Shown: one piece after another, positions 19,461 to 29,984 of the stretch
How positions within the stretch are numbered: the first letter of the stretch is position 1
How the letters are laid out: each line of letters begins with the position of its first letter
Source: Pseudomonas frederiksbergensis
GTDB taxonomy: Bacteria; Pseudomonadota; Gammaproteobacteria; Pseudomonadales; Pseudomonadaceae
Assembly: GCF_035751725.1 (NCBI RefSeq)
Contig: NZ_CP142104.1
Location: forward strand, 5,704,001-5,768,000
Length of the DNA stretch: 64,000 bases
Direction: 5' to 3'
The notes under the pieces: generated by a model
What the model was told of the DNA's origin: nothing
What the model saw: the letters and a program-made list of their open reading frames with translations, nothing else
Database searches by the model: none
Translations under genes and position numbers: made by a program

Positions 19461-20963
19461 ATGCCGCCATCCCAAGCCAAGAATCTGTCCCTGATCGCCG
19501 CCATTGACCTGGGCTCCAACAGTTTCCATATGGTCGTCGCCAAGGCCCAGAACGGGGAAATCCGCATTCTTGAGCGGCTCGGCGAGAAGGTCCAGCTGGC
19601 CGCCGGGATCGACGAAGAGCGCCAGTTGAGCGAGGAGTCCATCCAGCGCGGACTCGATTGCCTCAAGCGTTTTGCCCAGCTGATCAACGGCATGCCCCTG
19701 GGCGCTGTGCGGATCGTGGGTACCAACGCCCTGCGCGAGGCGCGCAACCGTGGCGAATTCATCCACCGCGCCGAAGCGATCCTCGGCCATCCGGTGGAGG
19801 TCATTTCCGGACGTGAAGAGGCTCGCCTGATCTACCTCGGCGTCTCCCACACCTTGGCCGACACCCCCGGTAAACGCCTGGTGGCGGACATCGGCGGCGG
19901 CAGTACCGAATTCATCATTGGCCAGCGCTTCGAGCCTCTGCTGCGCGAAAGCCTGCAGATGGGTTGCGTGAGCTACACCCAGCGTTATTTCCGCGACGGC
20001 AAGATCACCCCGGCCCGCTACGCCCAGGCGTATACGGCGGCGCGCCTGGAAATCATGAGCATCGAACATGCCCTGCACCGGCTGACCTGGGACGAAGCCA
20101 TCGGCTCCTCGGGAACCATCCGAGCCATCGGTCTGGCGCTCAAGGCCGGCGGCCATGGCAGCGGCGAAGTCAATGCCGAGGGCCTGGCGTGGCTCAAGCG
20201 CAAGGTGTTCAAGCTCGGCGATTCGGACAAGATCGATTTCGAAGGCATCAAGCCCGACCGACGAGCGATCTTCCCGGCGGGCCTGGCAATTCTCGAAGCC
20301 ATCTTCGATGCCCTCGAACTGCAGCGCATGGACCATTGCGAAGGTGCCCTGCGCGAAGGCGTGCTCTATGACTTGCTCGGGCGTCATCATCACGAAGACG
20401 TGCGCGAGCGTACCCTGGGCTCGCTCATGGAGCGCTACCACGTCGATCAGGAACAAGCGACACGGGTCGAGCGCAAGGCGCTGCATGCCTTCGACCAGGT
20501 GGCCGACGATTGGGACCTGAACGACGGCGTCTGGCGCGAACTGCTCGGTTGGGCCGCCAAGGTGCACGAGGTGGGCCTGGACATCGCCCACTACCATTAC
20601 CACAAGCACGGCGCCTACCTCATCGAGCATTCGGACCTCGCGGGTTTCTCCCGCGAAGACCAGCAGATGCTCGCACTATTGGTACGCGGTCATCGCCGCA
20701 ATATTCCAAAAGACAAATTCGCCGAGTTCGGCGACGACGGCATTAAGCTGATTCGCCTGTGCGTGCTGCTACGCTTCGCGATCCTGTTCCACCACATCCG
20801 CGGCACCCAGCAAATGCCCCAAGTGGCGCTGCATGCCGACGGCGATCAACTGGATGTGATGTTTCCCGAAGGCTGGCTGGAAGAGAACCAACTGACCCAG
20901 GCTGACTTTGCCCAGGAAGCCGAATGGCTGACTCGGGTGGGGATTTTGCTGAACATTCACTGA
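19461..20963 (+). CDS. ppx: exopolyphosphatase
   Basis: A 500-residue Ppx/GppA phosphatase that processively releases orthophosphate from polyphosphate. The ASKHA-fold phosphate loops are visible as [15 protein letters not shown] (near residues 13-27) and [13 protein letters not shown] (about 140-152). The C-terminal part is an HD-like helical domain containing [14 protein letters not shown]. The ATG at 19461 matches family starts; the frame extends 52 codons upstream through the REP palindrome without homology. It is convergent with ppk, the polyphosphate synthase. Confidence 0.96.
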   Translation: MPPSQAKNLSLIAAIDLGSNSFHMVVAKAQNGEIRILERLGEKVQLAAGIDEERQLSEESIQRGLDCLKRFAQLINGMPLGAVRIVGTNALREARNRGEFIHRAEAILGHPVEVISGREEARLIYLGVSHTLADTPGKRLVADIGGGSTEFIIGQRFEPLLRESLQMGCVSYTQRYFRDGKITPARYAQAYTAARLEIMSIEHALHRLTWDEAIGSSGTIRAIGLALKAGGHGSGEVNAEGLAWLKRKVFKLGDSDKIDFEGIKPDRRAIFPAGLAILEAIFDALELQRMDHCEGALREGVLYDLLGRHHHEDVRERTLGSLMERYHVDQEQATRVERKALHAFDQVADDWDLNDGVWRELLGWAAKVHEVGLDIAHYHYHKHGAYLIEHSDLAGFSREDQQMLALLVRGHRRNIPKDKFAEFGDDGIKLIRLCVLLRFAILFHHIRGTQQMPQVALHADGDQLDVMFPEGWLEENQLTQADFAQEAEWLTRVGILLNIH

Positions 20964-20978
20964 GTCCAGCGACACGAA

Positions 20979-21097
20979 CCTTTGTGGCGAGGAAGCTTGC
21001 TCCCGCTGGAGGGCGAAGCCCTCCCAAGGCGTTGGGCTGCTGCGCAGCCCAACGGGGATAAATCCCCTCGCCATAGCAAGCTCCCTCGCCACAAAGG
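20979..21097. repeat. REP doublet (REPIN-like) between ppx and ppk
   Basis: Outer arms CCTTTGTGGCGAGG and CCTCGCCACAAAGG face each other about 90 bp apart. Between them are two perfect hairpins, GGAGGGC gaa GCCCTCC (21008-21024) and GTTGGGCTG ctgcg CAGCCCAAC (21031-21053), plus an inner GGGGATAAATCCCC. It lies between convergent genes and may also terminate both transcripts. Confidence 0.8.
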
Positions 21098-21117
21098 CCA
21101 AGCTCGCCCCGGGACGT

Positions 21118-23334
21118 TTAACTAACCGCCAGCACCGGGCTGCTCAAGCGCTCCAGCAACGTCGCCTGGGCGCTGCGCGGGTTCTGGTTGCCGGTCGGCG
21201 TGTTGCGGATGTAACGACCATCCGACTGCAGGCTCCAGCTGTGGGTGTTGTCGGTGAGGTAGCTTTCCAGCTCCTTCTTGACCCGCAGGATCAGCTTCTT
21301 GCCCTCCACCGGGAAGCAGGTCTCGACACGCTTGTCGAGGTTGCGCTCCATCCAGTCGGCGCTCGAAAGGAACATCTGCTCCTCCCCGCCATTGAGGAAA
21401 TAGAACACCCGGGTGTGCTCCAGGAAACGCCCGATGATCGAGCGCACATGGATGTTGTGGGACACCCCCGGAATGCCCGGTCGCAAGCAGCACATGCCGC
21501 GCACCACCAGGTCGATGCGCACGCCCGACTGGCTGGCCTTGTACAGCGCACGGATGACTTTAGGATCGGTCAACGAGTTGAACTTGGCGATGATGTGCGC
21601 GGGCTTGCCGTCCAAAGCGAACTGGGTTTCCCGGGCAATCATGTCGAGCATGCCTTTTTTCAGGGTGAACGGCGCATGCAGCAGTTTCTTCATGCGCAGG
21701 GTCTTGCCCATGCCGATCAACTGGCTGAACAATTTGCCGACGTCTTCACACAGGGCGTCATCGGACGTCAGCAAGCTGTAGTCGGTATACAGACGGGCGT
21801 TGGCCGCATGGTAGTTACCGGTGCCCAAGTGGGCGTAGCGCACGATCTCGCCGGCCTCACGGCGCAGGATGAGCATCATCTTGGCGTGGGTCTTGAAGCC
21901 CACCACGCCGTAGATCACCACCGCACCGGCCGCTTGCAGGCGGCTGGCCAGCTGCAAGTTGGACTCTTCATCGAAGCGTGCGCGCAATTCGATCACCGCC
22001 GTGACTTCCTTGCCGTTTCGCGCCGCGTCCACCAGTGCATCGACGATTTCCGAGTTGGCACCACTGCGGTACAGCGTCTGGCGCACTGCCAGGACGTGAG
22101 GATCCTTGGCGGCCTGGCGCAGCAAATCGACCACCGGGGTGAACGACTCGAAGGGGTGCAGCAGCAAGATGTCCTGCTTGCTGACGACACTGAAAATGTT
22201 TTCGCTGTTTTGCAGCAATTTCGGAATTTGCGGCGTAAACGGCGAGTATTGCAGCTCCGGATGGCTATCCAGGCCAGTGATGCTGAACAGACGTGTCAGG
22301 TTGACCGGGCCATTGACCTGGTACAACTCGGTCTCATGCAGGTTGAACTGCTTGAGCAGATAGTCGGACAGGTGTTTCGGGCAGGTGTCGGCCACCTCCA
22401 GGCGCACCGCATCGCCATAACGACGGGAGAACAGCTCGCCGCGCAGGGCGCGGGCCAGGTCTTCGACGTCCTCCGTGTCCACCGACAGGTCGGCGTTGCG
22501 GGTCAGGCGGAACTGATAGCAGCCCTTCACCTTCATGCCCTGGAACAGGTCATCGGCGTGGGCGTGGATCATCGACGACAGGAATACATAGTTGTCGCCC
22601 GGGCCGCCGACGTCTTCCGGCACGCGGATGATGCGCGGCAGCAGGCGCGGCGCCGGAATGATCGCCAGACCGGAATCGCGACCGAAGGCGTCGATGCCTT
22701 CCAGCTCGACGATGAAGTTCAGGCTCTTGTTGACCAGCAGCGGGAACGGGTGCGTCGGATCGAGGCCGATCGGCGTGATGATCGGTGCAATCTCGTCGCG
22801 GAAATAGCGGCGCACCCAGGTCTTGATCTTGGTGTTCCAGTTGCGCCGGCGGATGAAGCGCACCTGGTGCTTTTCCAGCTCCGGCAGCAGGATGTCGTTG
22901 AGGATCGCATACTGGCGGTCCACATGGCCGTGGACCAGCTCGCTGATGCGCGCCAACGCCTGGTGCGGTTGCAGGCCGTCGGCGCCGGCCTGTTCACGGG
23001 CGAAGGTGATCTGCTTCTTCAGGCCGGCGACGCGAATCTCGAAGAACTCGTCCAGGTTGCTGGAAAAGATCAGCAGGAATTTCAGCCGTTCCAACAACGG
23101 ATAGGACTCGTCCAGCGCCTGCTCCAGCACGCGGATGTTGAACTGCAGTTGCGACAGCTCGCGATGGATGTACAGGCTGCTGTCATCCAGGTTGGGGATC
23201 GCAATCGCCGGTGCCGGCGCCGGCTCGGGCGCGGCCGCAGGGGCTGGCTCCAGCTCCGCTGGCGTTTCGGCGACTGGCTCGGCCACGGGCTGAGCGTCTT
23301 TTACGGCAACTTCTGTGAGTCCTTCGGTATTCAT
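21118..23334 (-). CDS. ppk: polyphosphate kinase 1
   Basis: A 738-residue enzyme that polymerises the ATP gamma-phosphate into polyphosphate. After an extension rich in Pro, Ala and Glu (residues about 1-47) come the N-terminal helical domain, the head domain, and two phospholipase D-like C-terminal domains. The autophosphorylated histidine is in the [10 protein letters not shown] segment (H483), followed by LGTGNYH. The extension makes it longer than E. coli Ppk (688 residues). It is 17 bp downstream of hemB and presumably shares its Pho-box promoter. Confidence 0.97.
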   Translation of the reverse strand: MNTEGLTEVAVKDAQPVAEPVAETPAELEPAPAAAPEPAPAPAIAIPNLDDSSLYIHRELSQLQFNIRVLEQALDESYPLLERLKFLLIFSSNLDEFFEIRVAGLKKQITFAREQAGADGLQPHQALARISELVHGHVDRQYAILNDILLPELEKHQVRFIRRRNWNTKIKTWVRRYFRDEIAPIITPIGLDPTHPFPLLVNKSLNFIVELEGIDAFGRDSGLAIIPAPRLLPRIIRVPEDVGGPGDNYVFLSSMIHAHADDLFQGMKVKGCYQFRLTRNADLSVDTEDVEDLARALRGELFSRRYGDAVRLEVADTCPKHLSDYLLKQFNLHETELYQVNGPVNLTRLFSITGLDSHPELQYSPFTPQIPKLLQNSENIFSVVSKQDILLLHPFESFTPVVDLLRQAAKDPHVLAVRQTLYRSGANSEIVDALVDAARNGKEVTAVIELRARFDEESNLQLASRLQAAGAVVIYGVVGFKTHAKMMLILRREAGEIVRYAHLGTGNYHAANARLYTDYSLLTSDDALCEDVGKLFSQLIGMGKTLRMKKLLHAPFTLKKGMLDMIARETQFALDGKPAHIIAKFNSLTDPKVIRALYKASQSGVRIDLVVRGMCCLRPGIPGVSHNIHVRSIIGRFLEHTRVFYFLNGGEEQMFLSSADWMERNLDKRVETCFPVEGKKLILRVKKELESYLTDNTHSWSLQSDGRYIRNTPTGNQNPRSAQATLLERLSSPVLAVS

Positions 23335-23351
23335 CGCAAGTTCCTGGGAGG

Positions 23352-24416
<1,065 letters not shown>

Positions 24417-24418
24417 TT

Positions 24419-24436
24419 ATGACGAACACATGACAG
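24419..24436 (-). promoter_or_regulatory. Pho box upstream of hemB-ppk
   Basis: On the minus strand, CTGTCATGTGTTCGTCAT contains two direct heptamers, CTGTCAT and TCGTCAT, 4 bp apart, matching 12 of 14 heptamer positions of the PhoB consensus. Phosphate-starvation control of polyphosphate kinase, with hemB carried along, is the inference. Confidence 0.65.
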
Positions 24437-24569
24437 TTGTGCTAAAGCGCGACCGGTAGTCGCAGTCATTGTCTTCTGTAGGAAATGTTCACGTCGAGAC
24501 ACATTTCGATACTTTCCTGAATGTGCCTGAAGGGTTAGGCTGCGCGTTCATTTCGCCAGCACCCAGACA

Positions 24570-25190
24570 ATGCTCCAACAATTTCTGCACGACTTCGGCT
24601 ACCTGGCCCTGTTCATCGGCACGTTCTTCGAAGGCGAAACTATCCTCGTGCTCGCAGGCTTCCTGGCGTTCCGTGGCTACATGGACATCAACCTGGTGGT
24701 GGTCGTGGCATTTTGCGGCAGCTACGCCGGCGATCAGCTGTGGTATTTCCTCGGGCGCAAGCACGGTCGCAAGCTCTTGGCACGCAAACCGCGCTGGCAG
24801 TTGATGGGTGACCGGGCACTGGAGCACATTCGCCGACATCCGGACATCTGGGTCCTGAGCTTTCGTTTCGTCTACGGCCTGCGCACCGTAATGCCGGTGG
24901 CCATCGGCTTGTCGGGCTATCCGCCGGGCCGCTACCTGTTGCTCAACGGTATCGGCGCGGCGATCTGGGCCACGGCGCTGGCCGCCGCCGCGTATCACTT
25001 TGGCGCGGTGCTCGAAGGCATGCTGGGCAGTATCAAGAAATACGAATTGTGGGTCCTCGGCGCCCTGCTGGTGCTGGGCTTGGGCCTGTGGCTGCGCCGT
25101 CGCATCAAGAATGCGCGGCTGGCCAGGAAGACCCTCGAGGCCGAGCGACAGGAACAAGCCAGGGCCAGCGAATCTACGCCAGGCGAGTGA
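24570..25190 (+). CDS. DedA family membrane protein
   Basis: A 206-residue inner-membrane protein of the DedA/SNARE-associated (VTT domain) family, several of which flip polyprenyl- or phospholipids and support the proton motive force. Family marks are FIGTFFEGETILVLAGFLA near residues 16-34, the GDQLWYFLGRKHGR loop, and FRFVYGLRTVMPVAIGLSG with its conserved arginines. The C-terminus is basic with a cytosolic tail. It overlaps the 3' end of the convergent desaturase-like gene by 17 bp. Confidence 0.88.
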   Translation: MLQQFLHDFGYLALFIGTFFEGETILVLAGFLAFRGYMDINLVVVVAFCGSYAGDQLWYFLGRKHGRKLLARKPRWQLMGDRALEHIRRHPDIWVLSFRFVYGLRTVMPVAIGLSGYPPGRYLLLNGIGAAIWATALAAAAYHFGAVLEGMLGSIKKYELWVLGALLVLGLGLWLRRRIKNARLARKTLEAERQEQARASESTPGE

Positions 25191-26406
25191 GTCGGGTGCG
25201 ACAGCAGTAAAGCCCGATGCCACTGATCAGGCTGTAGCTCAGCAGCCCGACCCAAGCCATCGGGCTGGCCGGCCACAACCCGGCCACCGGTGCCAGCCAT
25301 GCCAACGGTACGTTCGCCGCCAGCCGCAACAACTCCATCTTCAGCGCCCACGGGCGATTCTCCAGGGCCACGCCCAAGGCAAACACCCCCAACGCAATAA
25401 CTCCCCAGCCCAGTATCAAGGCGGCGGCCGACAGACTGTCTTCAAGGTTCATCAGGTAGCTGCCCAGGGCGATATAGACACAGAACTGCAGCGCGACATA
25501 CCACTGCTGTCGTCCGTCCAGCGGCACTTCGAATTTGCGGAACTGGCTCAGGTCTGGCTTGTTCAGCGGATATCGGGCAGCCACGTCAGCCGGGCGCCAA
25601 CCGGTGGGCATGAACCAGATCCGCAATTTGTCCCACCAGCGCCCGGCCCGCCGGGCATCGGCCCAAAGCTGCCCATAGAACTGCAGATTCGCCCACAGCG
25701 GATTCCAACTGGCCAGCGGCGTAGTCACGCCAAAAACCACCGGCTCGTTCTCGTCCTCTTCCTGGAACGTGCCAAACAGACGGTCCCAAATAATGAACAC
25801 CCCGCCGTAGTTGCGATCCATGTAGAGAGGGTTCTGCGCATGGTGGGCACGATGATTGGACGGCGTGACGAAGCACCATTCCAGCCAGCCGAGCTTTGGA
25901 ATGTGTTGGGTGTGTACCCAGAATTGGTACAGCAGGTTCAGCGCCGCGACGCTGACGAACACCACCAGCGGCACGCCCAGGACCGCCAGCGGCAAATAGA
26001 AAATCCAGCTCAGCAAGAAGCCGGTACTGGTCTGGCGCAACGCGGTGGAGAGGTTGTAGTCCTCGCTCTGGTGATGCACGGAATGGGCGGCCCAGAGGAT
26101 GTTGCGCTCATGGCCCATGCGGTGCAGCCAGTAATAGCAGAAGTCATAGCACACAAAAGCAACCACCCAGGCCCAGACCTGGTCGGCCGGCAGCTGGAAG
26201 ATCGCCAGGTGCTCCAAGGCAACGGCATAGGTGACCAAGCCGACGCCCTTGGTCAGCAGCCCGGTAGTGGTCGACAGCACGCCGGTACTCAAGCTGTTGA
26301 TGGCGTCCGCCAGGCGATAGTGGCTCACGCCACGCCAGCGATCGGCCAGCAACTCGACGGCAATCAACACGAAGAAAAACGGCACGGCATACAGAATGAA
26401 ATTCAT
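25174..26406 (-). CDS. sterol desaturase / fatty acid hydroxylase family protein
   Basis: A 410-residue integral membrane di-iron oxygenase. The histidine boxes are visible as YYWLHRMGHERNILWAAHSVHHQSE-type clusters (HRMGH and HSVHH, about residues 114-133) and HRAHH near 190-194. Hydrophobic helices surround them, and a C-terminal extension of several more helices follows the domain. The substrate is unknown; membrane lipids or hopanoid/alkylglycerol-type molecules are candidates. It overlaps the dedA-family gene at the 3' ends. Confidence 0.85.
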   Translation of the reverse strand: MNFILYAVPFFFVLIAVELLADRWRGVSHYRLADAINSLSTGVLSTTTGLLTKGVGLVTYAVALEHLAIFQLPADQVWAWVVAFVCYDFCYYWLHRMGHERNILWAAHSVHHQSEDYNLSTALRQTSTGFLLSWIFYLPLAVLGVPLVVFVSVAALNLLYQFWVHTQHIPKLGWLEWCFVTPSNHRAHHAQNPLYMDRNYGGVFIIWDRLFGTFQEEDENEPVVFGVTTPLASWNPLWANLQFYGQLWADARRAGRWWDKLRIWFMPTGWRPADVAARYPLNKPDLSQFRKFEVPLDGRQQWYVALQFCVYIALGSYLMNLEDSLSAAALILGWGVIALGVFALGVALENRPWALKMELLRLAANVPLAWLAPVAGLWPASPMAWVGLLSYSLISGIGLYCCRTRLTRLA

Positions 26407-26530
26407 GATGCGACCCGGACAGGCAAGGCAGGGAAGATAATCGGCAGGTTAGGTGTAGCTGCCCGATACCCCTATGGCAACGAGTGACAAATTAGTAGAC
26501 ATTTAACGCCATGAATCTGGAGAAAAGCCC

Positions 26531-27199
26531 ATGAGCAAAAAAGTTGCAGTGATCCTTTCCGGCTGTGGCGTGTATGACGGCGCAGAGATCCACGAAAGCG
26601 TGATCACCTTGCTGCGTCTCGACCAGCGCGGTGCGCAGGTCCAATGTTTCGCCCCGAACATTGCCCAACTGCATGTCATCAACCATCTGACTGGCGAGGA
26701 AATGCCCGAAAGCCGCAACGTGCTGGTGGAATCGGCGCGCATTGCCCGAGGCGACGTGAAGGACCTGCGCGAAGCCAAGGCCGAGGACTTTGATGCGCTG
26801 ATCGTGCCCGGCGGCTTCGGCTCGGCGAAAAACCTGTCCAACTTCGCCGTGGAGGGTGCCGGCTGCACTGTCCAGCCCGAAGTCCTGGCGTTGACCGAAG
26901 CCTTTGCCGAGGCGGGAAAACCGGTGGGGCTGATGTGCATCTCACCCGCCCTCGCGGCGAAAATCTACGGTCCGGGCGTGAATTGCACCATCGGCACAGA
27001 TGCCGACACGGCGGCGGCCGTGACCAAGATGGGCGGGAATCATGAAGAGTGCCTGGTCACCGATATCGTCGAGGACACGGCGCGTAAACTGGTCAGCACA
27101 CCCGCCTACATGCTGGCCAAGAACATCAGCGAAGCGGCTTCGGGCATCAACAAGCTAGTCGACCGGGTGTTGGAGCTGACGCACGAGAACGACGCCTGA
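26531..27199 (+). CDS. elbB: isoprenoid biosynthesis glyoxalase ElbB
   Basis: A 222-residue DJ-1/PfpI-like class I glutamine-amidotransferase-fold protein. It starts with KVAVILSGCGVYDGAEIHES and carries the nucleophile-elbow segment KPVGLMCISPA near residues 136-146 (Cys about 140). Glyoxalase activity and an effect on isoprenoid yield are reported for the E. coli protein. A good Shine-Dalgarno (GGAG) is ahead of the ATG at 26531. It is convergent with the yaiI-family gene. Confidence 0.92.
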   Translation: MSKKVAVILSGCGVYDGAEIHESVITLLRLDQRGAQVQCFAPNIAQLHVINHLTGEEMPESRNVLVESARIARGDVKDLREAKAEDFDALIVPGGFGSAKNLSNFAVEGAGCTVQPEVLALTEAFAEAGKPVGLMCISPALAAKIYGPGVNCTIGTDADTAAAVTKMGGNHEECLVTDIVEDTARKLVSTPAYMLAKNISEAASGINKLVDRVLELTHENDA

Positions 27200-27224
27200 C
27201 CCCACAAAGGGCTCCAGGCCAGGC

Positions 27225-27680
27225 TCAAGAATTTCGAGCCAAGCGCGTCAATATCCGATCCAGCGCATTGGCAAACCCCTGCTTGTCCCGCTCGCTGTAA
27301 GCCGCCGGGCCGCCGCCCATATGGCCTTGCTCGCGCAAGTCGGTGAACAGGTTGCGCACCGCCAGGCGATCGCCCATGTTCTGCGCGTCGAATTCCTTGC
27401 CCCTGGGGTCCAGGGCGGCGACGCCCTTCTTCACGAGGCGGTCTGCCAGCGGCACGTCGGAGCAGATGACCAACTCACCCGGGACAGCGTGTTCCACCAG
27501 GTAGTCATCCGCCGCATCAGGACCGCTTGGGACCACGATCAGCTTGACCAAGGCAAGGCCCGGCTTGATTTGCGGTTGCCCCGCAACCAGCACCACTTCG
27601 AACTGGCGCTTCAAGGCGAACTTGACCACCAGTTCCTTCGCGGCCTTGGGGCAGGCGTCGGCGTCTATCCATACGCGCAT
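27225..27680 (-). CDS. YaiI/YqxD family (DUF188, UPF0178) protein
   Basis: A 151-residue PIN-like fold protein. It opens with MRVWIDADACPKAAKE, whose paired aspartates and cysteine are the family hallmark, and includes VICSDVPLADRLVKKG near 92-107 and a DPRGKEFDAQNMGDRLAVRNL stretch near 114-134. A nuclease-like role is suggested by fold only. The upstream gap carries a REP pair. Confidence 0.9.
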   Translation of the reverse strand: MRVWIDADACPKAAKELVVKFALKRQFEVVLVAGQPQIKPGLALVKLIVVPSGPDAADDYLVEHAVPGELVICSDVPLADRLVKKGVAALDPRGKEFDAQNMGDRLAVRNLFTDLREQGHMGGGPAAYSERDKQGFANALDRILTRLARNS

Positions 27681-27701
27681 TCGGTCAATCCTCTTTCAAA
27701 A

Positions 27702-27770
27702 GCTTCGCGAGCGGGCTCGCTCCGACAATGGATAGCGTACATCCTGTGGGAGGGAGCCTGCTCGCGGAAA
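27702..27770. repeat. REP-like inverted pair
   Basis: CTTCGCGAGCGGGCTCGCTCC and, 24 bp on, GTGGGAGGGAGCCTGCTCGCGG are facing GC-rich palindromic units in the gap between the DUF188 gene and the iron permease. Confidence 0.6.
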
Positions 27771-27774
27771 GACC

Positions 27775-29673
27775 TCAGGAAACCGGCACGCGACGTTTTT
27801 CTGCGACCCAACTGCGCCCGTACAGCACCACGATCGCCAGGATAGCCACCACTTGTGCGGCCAGCGAGTAAGCATCGGCATGAATGCCCAGCCAATCGAA
27901 CTCGAAGAACGCCACCGGCCGCGTGCCAAAGATCCCGGCCTCCTGCAATGCTTTCACGCCATGGCCGGCGAACACCACCGACAGCGCACAGAGCAACGCG
28001 GCATTGATGCTGAAGAACAGCGCCAACGGCAGTTTCGCCGAACCACGCAAGATCACCCAGGCCAACCCGACCAGCAACACCAACGCCGTCGCGCCGCCAG
28101 CCAACACGGCGTCATGGCCGGCGGGTCCCGCTTGCAGCCACAAGGTCTCGTAGAACAGGATCACTTCGAACAATTCGCGATAGACCGAGAAAAACGCCAG
28201 GATCGCGAATCCGAACCGGCCACCGCCGCCCACCAGGCTGCTCTTGATGTAGTCCTGCCAGGCCGCTGCGTGGCGCCGGTCGTGCATCCAGACACCCAGC
28301 CACAACACCATCACGCTGGCGAACAGTGCCGTGGCGCCTTCAAGCAATTCCCGCTGGGCGCCGCTGACATCGATCACATACGCCGCCAATCCCCACGTCG
28401 CCAGGCCGGCAAGCAATGCCAATCCCCAACCGATGTTGACGCTGCGAACCGCCGACTGTTGGCCGGTGTTGCGCAAGAACGCCAGGATCGCCGCCAGCAC
28501 CAAGATCGCTTCCAGGCCTTCGCGCAACAGAATCAGCAAGCCGGAGATGTAGCTCAACGACCAACTCAAGCCATCGCCACCCAACAGGCCGGCGGACTCC
28601 TTCAACTTGGCCTTGGCCGCGTCCAGGCGCTGCTGGGCCTGGTCCACGGGCAAGCCATCCTGCAAGGACTGACGGAAAGCCATCAAGGCCTTTTCAGTGT
28701 CTTTGCGCACCGTGGCGTCGACGTTATCGAGGGAGCTTTCCACCAGTTCGAAGCCTTCCAGATAAGCCGCGACGGACAGATCGTAGGCCTGGTCATGATC
28801 ACCCGCACGATACGCCGCGATGCTTTTATCCAACGTCGTGGCGGTGTAGTCGAGCAATTGGGCCGGGCCGCGCTGTACTTGCGGCGGCTGGGCACGTTGG
28901 GCGCGGAATGTCGCCGCTGCCGCAGGCCCTTGGGCTGCGAGGACTTCGGCTGGGGTCTGGCGGGCAAGGTCGGCGAGGTTGTAGGTCAGCTCGCTTTTGG
29001 CCGCAGCCGGGTCGGCGCTGAAGCTGGCAATGTAAGTCGCCAGGTCCCAGCGTTGGCGATCGTCGAGCTGATCGGCGAAGGCCGGCATGTCCGTGCCCTC
29101 GACGCCCATGCCCAGGGTGTTGTAGATCGCATAGAGGCTCAGCCGATCCAGGCGCTGGCCGTCACGCAGGTTCGAGGGCGGCGGCTCCAGGCCGACGCCG
29201 GCCGGACCATCGCCAGCACCGGCGTCTCCATGGCAAACCGAGCAATTCTGGGCATACAGCGGCGCGCCGCGTGCCGGGTCCGGGGTAATGATCGGCGCCT
29301 GGCTGACTTCATACGCCACCGCCAGCCTTGCCCCCAATTGCCGTGCCAGGCGGGCGACGTCGTTGCCGTCCCGGCGGTCGCTGATAGCACCGCGCAGAGT
29401 ACCAATACCCTGGGTCAATTCAGCCTTTTCCGGCTTGTTCGGCAGCGCAGCGATCAGCCCTTCCAGTACCTGGGTGAACTCCATTTGCTCGCGGTATTCG
29501 GAGTCGTCGATGACGTTTCCCGCCTCGACAGTCGCCGGGTAATCCGCCCCGATGTAATCCAACAAATGCAGGGCCTGAGGGGCGCCTTCGGCAGTGTCAG
29601 CCAGCAGATCGGCGCTGCATAACGCCAGCAACGGCAGCGCTAGCCAGGCGAGGAAACGAAACGGGGCAGCCAT
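27775..29673 (-). CDS. cytochrome c-FTR1 iron permease fusion protein
   Basis: A 632-residue protein. A signal peptide occupies about residues 1-25. A c-type cytochrome domain has CSVCH at 144-148 and a likely Met ligand at M196 (DMPAF). A helical linker spans about 270-365, and a C-terminal seven-helix FTR1 permease carries REGLE at 384-388 and RELFE at 499-503, the REXXE iron-translocation motifs, plus RELLE at 441-445. FTR1 permeases import ferric iron after ferrous oxidation, so the haem domain may carry the electron. The ATG at 29673 begins the leader. No partner genes are adjacent. Confidence 0.92.
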   Translation of the reverse strand: MAAPFRFLAWLALPLLALCSADLLADTAEGAPQALHLLDYIGADYPATVEAGNVIDDSEYREQMEFTQVLEGLIAALPNKPEKAELTQGIGTLRGAISDRRDGNDVARLARQLGARLAVAYEVSQAPIITPDPARGAPLYAQNCSVCHGDAGAGDGPAGVGLEPPPSNLRDGQRLDRLSLYAIYNTLGMGVEGTDMPAFADQLDDRQRWDLATYIASFSADPAAAKSELTYNLADLARQTPAEVLAAQGPAAAATFRAQRAQPPQVQRGPAQLLDYTATTLDKSIAAYRAGDHDQAYDLSVAAYLEGFELVESSLDNVDATVRKDTEKALMAFRQSLQDGLPVDQAQQRLDAAKAKLKESAGLLGGDGLSWSLSYISGLLILLREGLEAILVLAAILAFLRNTGQQSAVRSVNIGWGLALLAGLATWGLAAYVIDVSGAQRELLEGATALFASVMVLWLGVWMHDRRHAAAWQDYIKSSLVGGGGRFGFAILAFFSVYRELFEVILFYETLWLQAGPAGHDAVLAGGATALVLLVGLAWVILRGSAKLPLALFFSINAALLCALSVVFAGHGVKALQEAGIFGTRPVAFFEFDWLGIHADAYSLAAQVVAILAIVVLYGRSWVAEKRRVPVS

Positions 29674-29984
29674 GAATGACTCTCGATTGGAAATAAGAAG
29701 TAACACATTGTTCACTTCCAATGCGCTTGGCTCAAGCACCGATGTGTTTCCCCCGCACATTTTCATCGGATCTTCATGCTTTGCAGGTGACATCACAAAA
29801 ACATCATTTAGAGATTAAAAAGCCACTACTGCTTCAAACCTCCTGTTTATAATGCGCCGCCCTCTTATTTGTTGAAGGCATAAGAGCTCCTCTGGTCATG
29901 AGGAACCGACGGCGCCAATGCCCCGTTCGTGGATCGCCCCAGCCCGACCCGCACAACAGGCTGATACTCAGGGAAGAAGTGTTC
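29674..29984. other. 311-bp divergent intergenic region
   Basis: It holds the promoters for the iron permease (minus) and the lipoprotein operon (plus). A TATAAT -10 sequence is at 29848-29853 on the plus strand, without a convincing -35. No clear Fur box was found despite the iron permease. No other gene or repeat is seen. Confidence 0.6.

Noticed and set aside
25000..26487. 495-codon plus-strand frame opposite the sterol desaturase-like gene
   Set aside because: Shadow of the minus-strand gene; the histidine boxes are in the minus frame.
29674..29870. Search for a Fur box at the FTR1 permease promoter
   Set aside because: No stretch with a convincing match to the Fur consensus was found on either strand.
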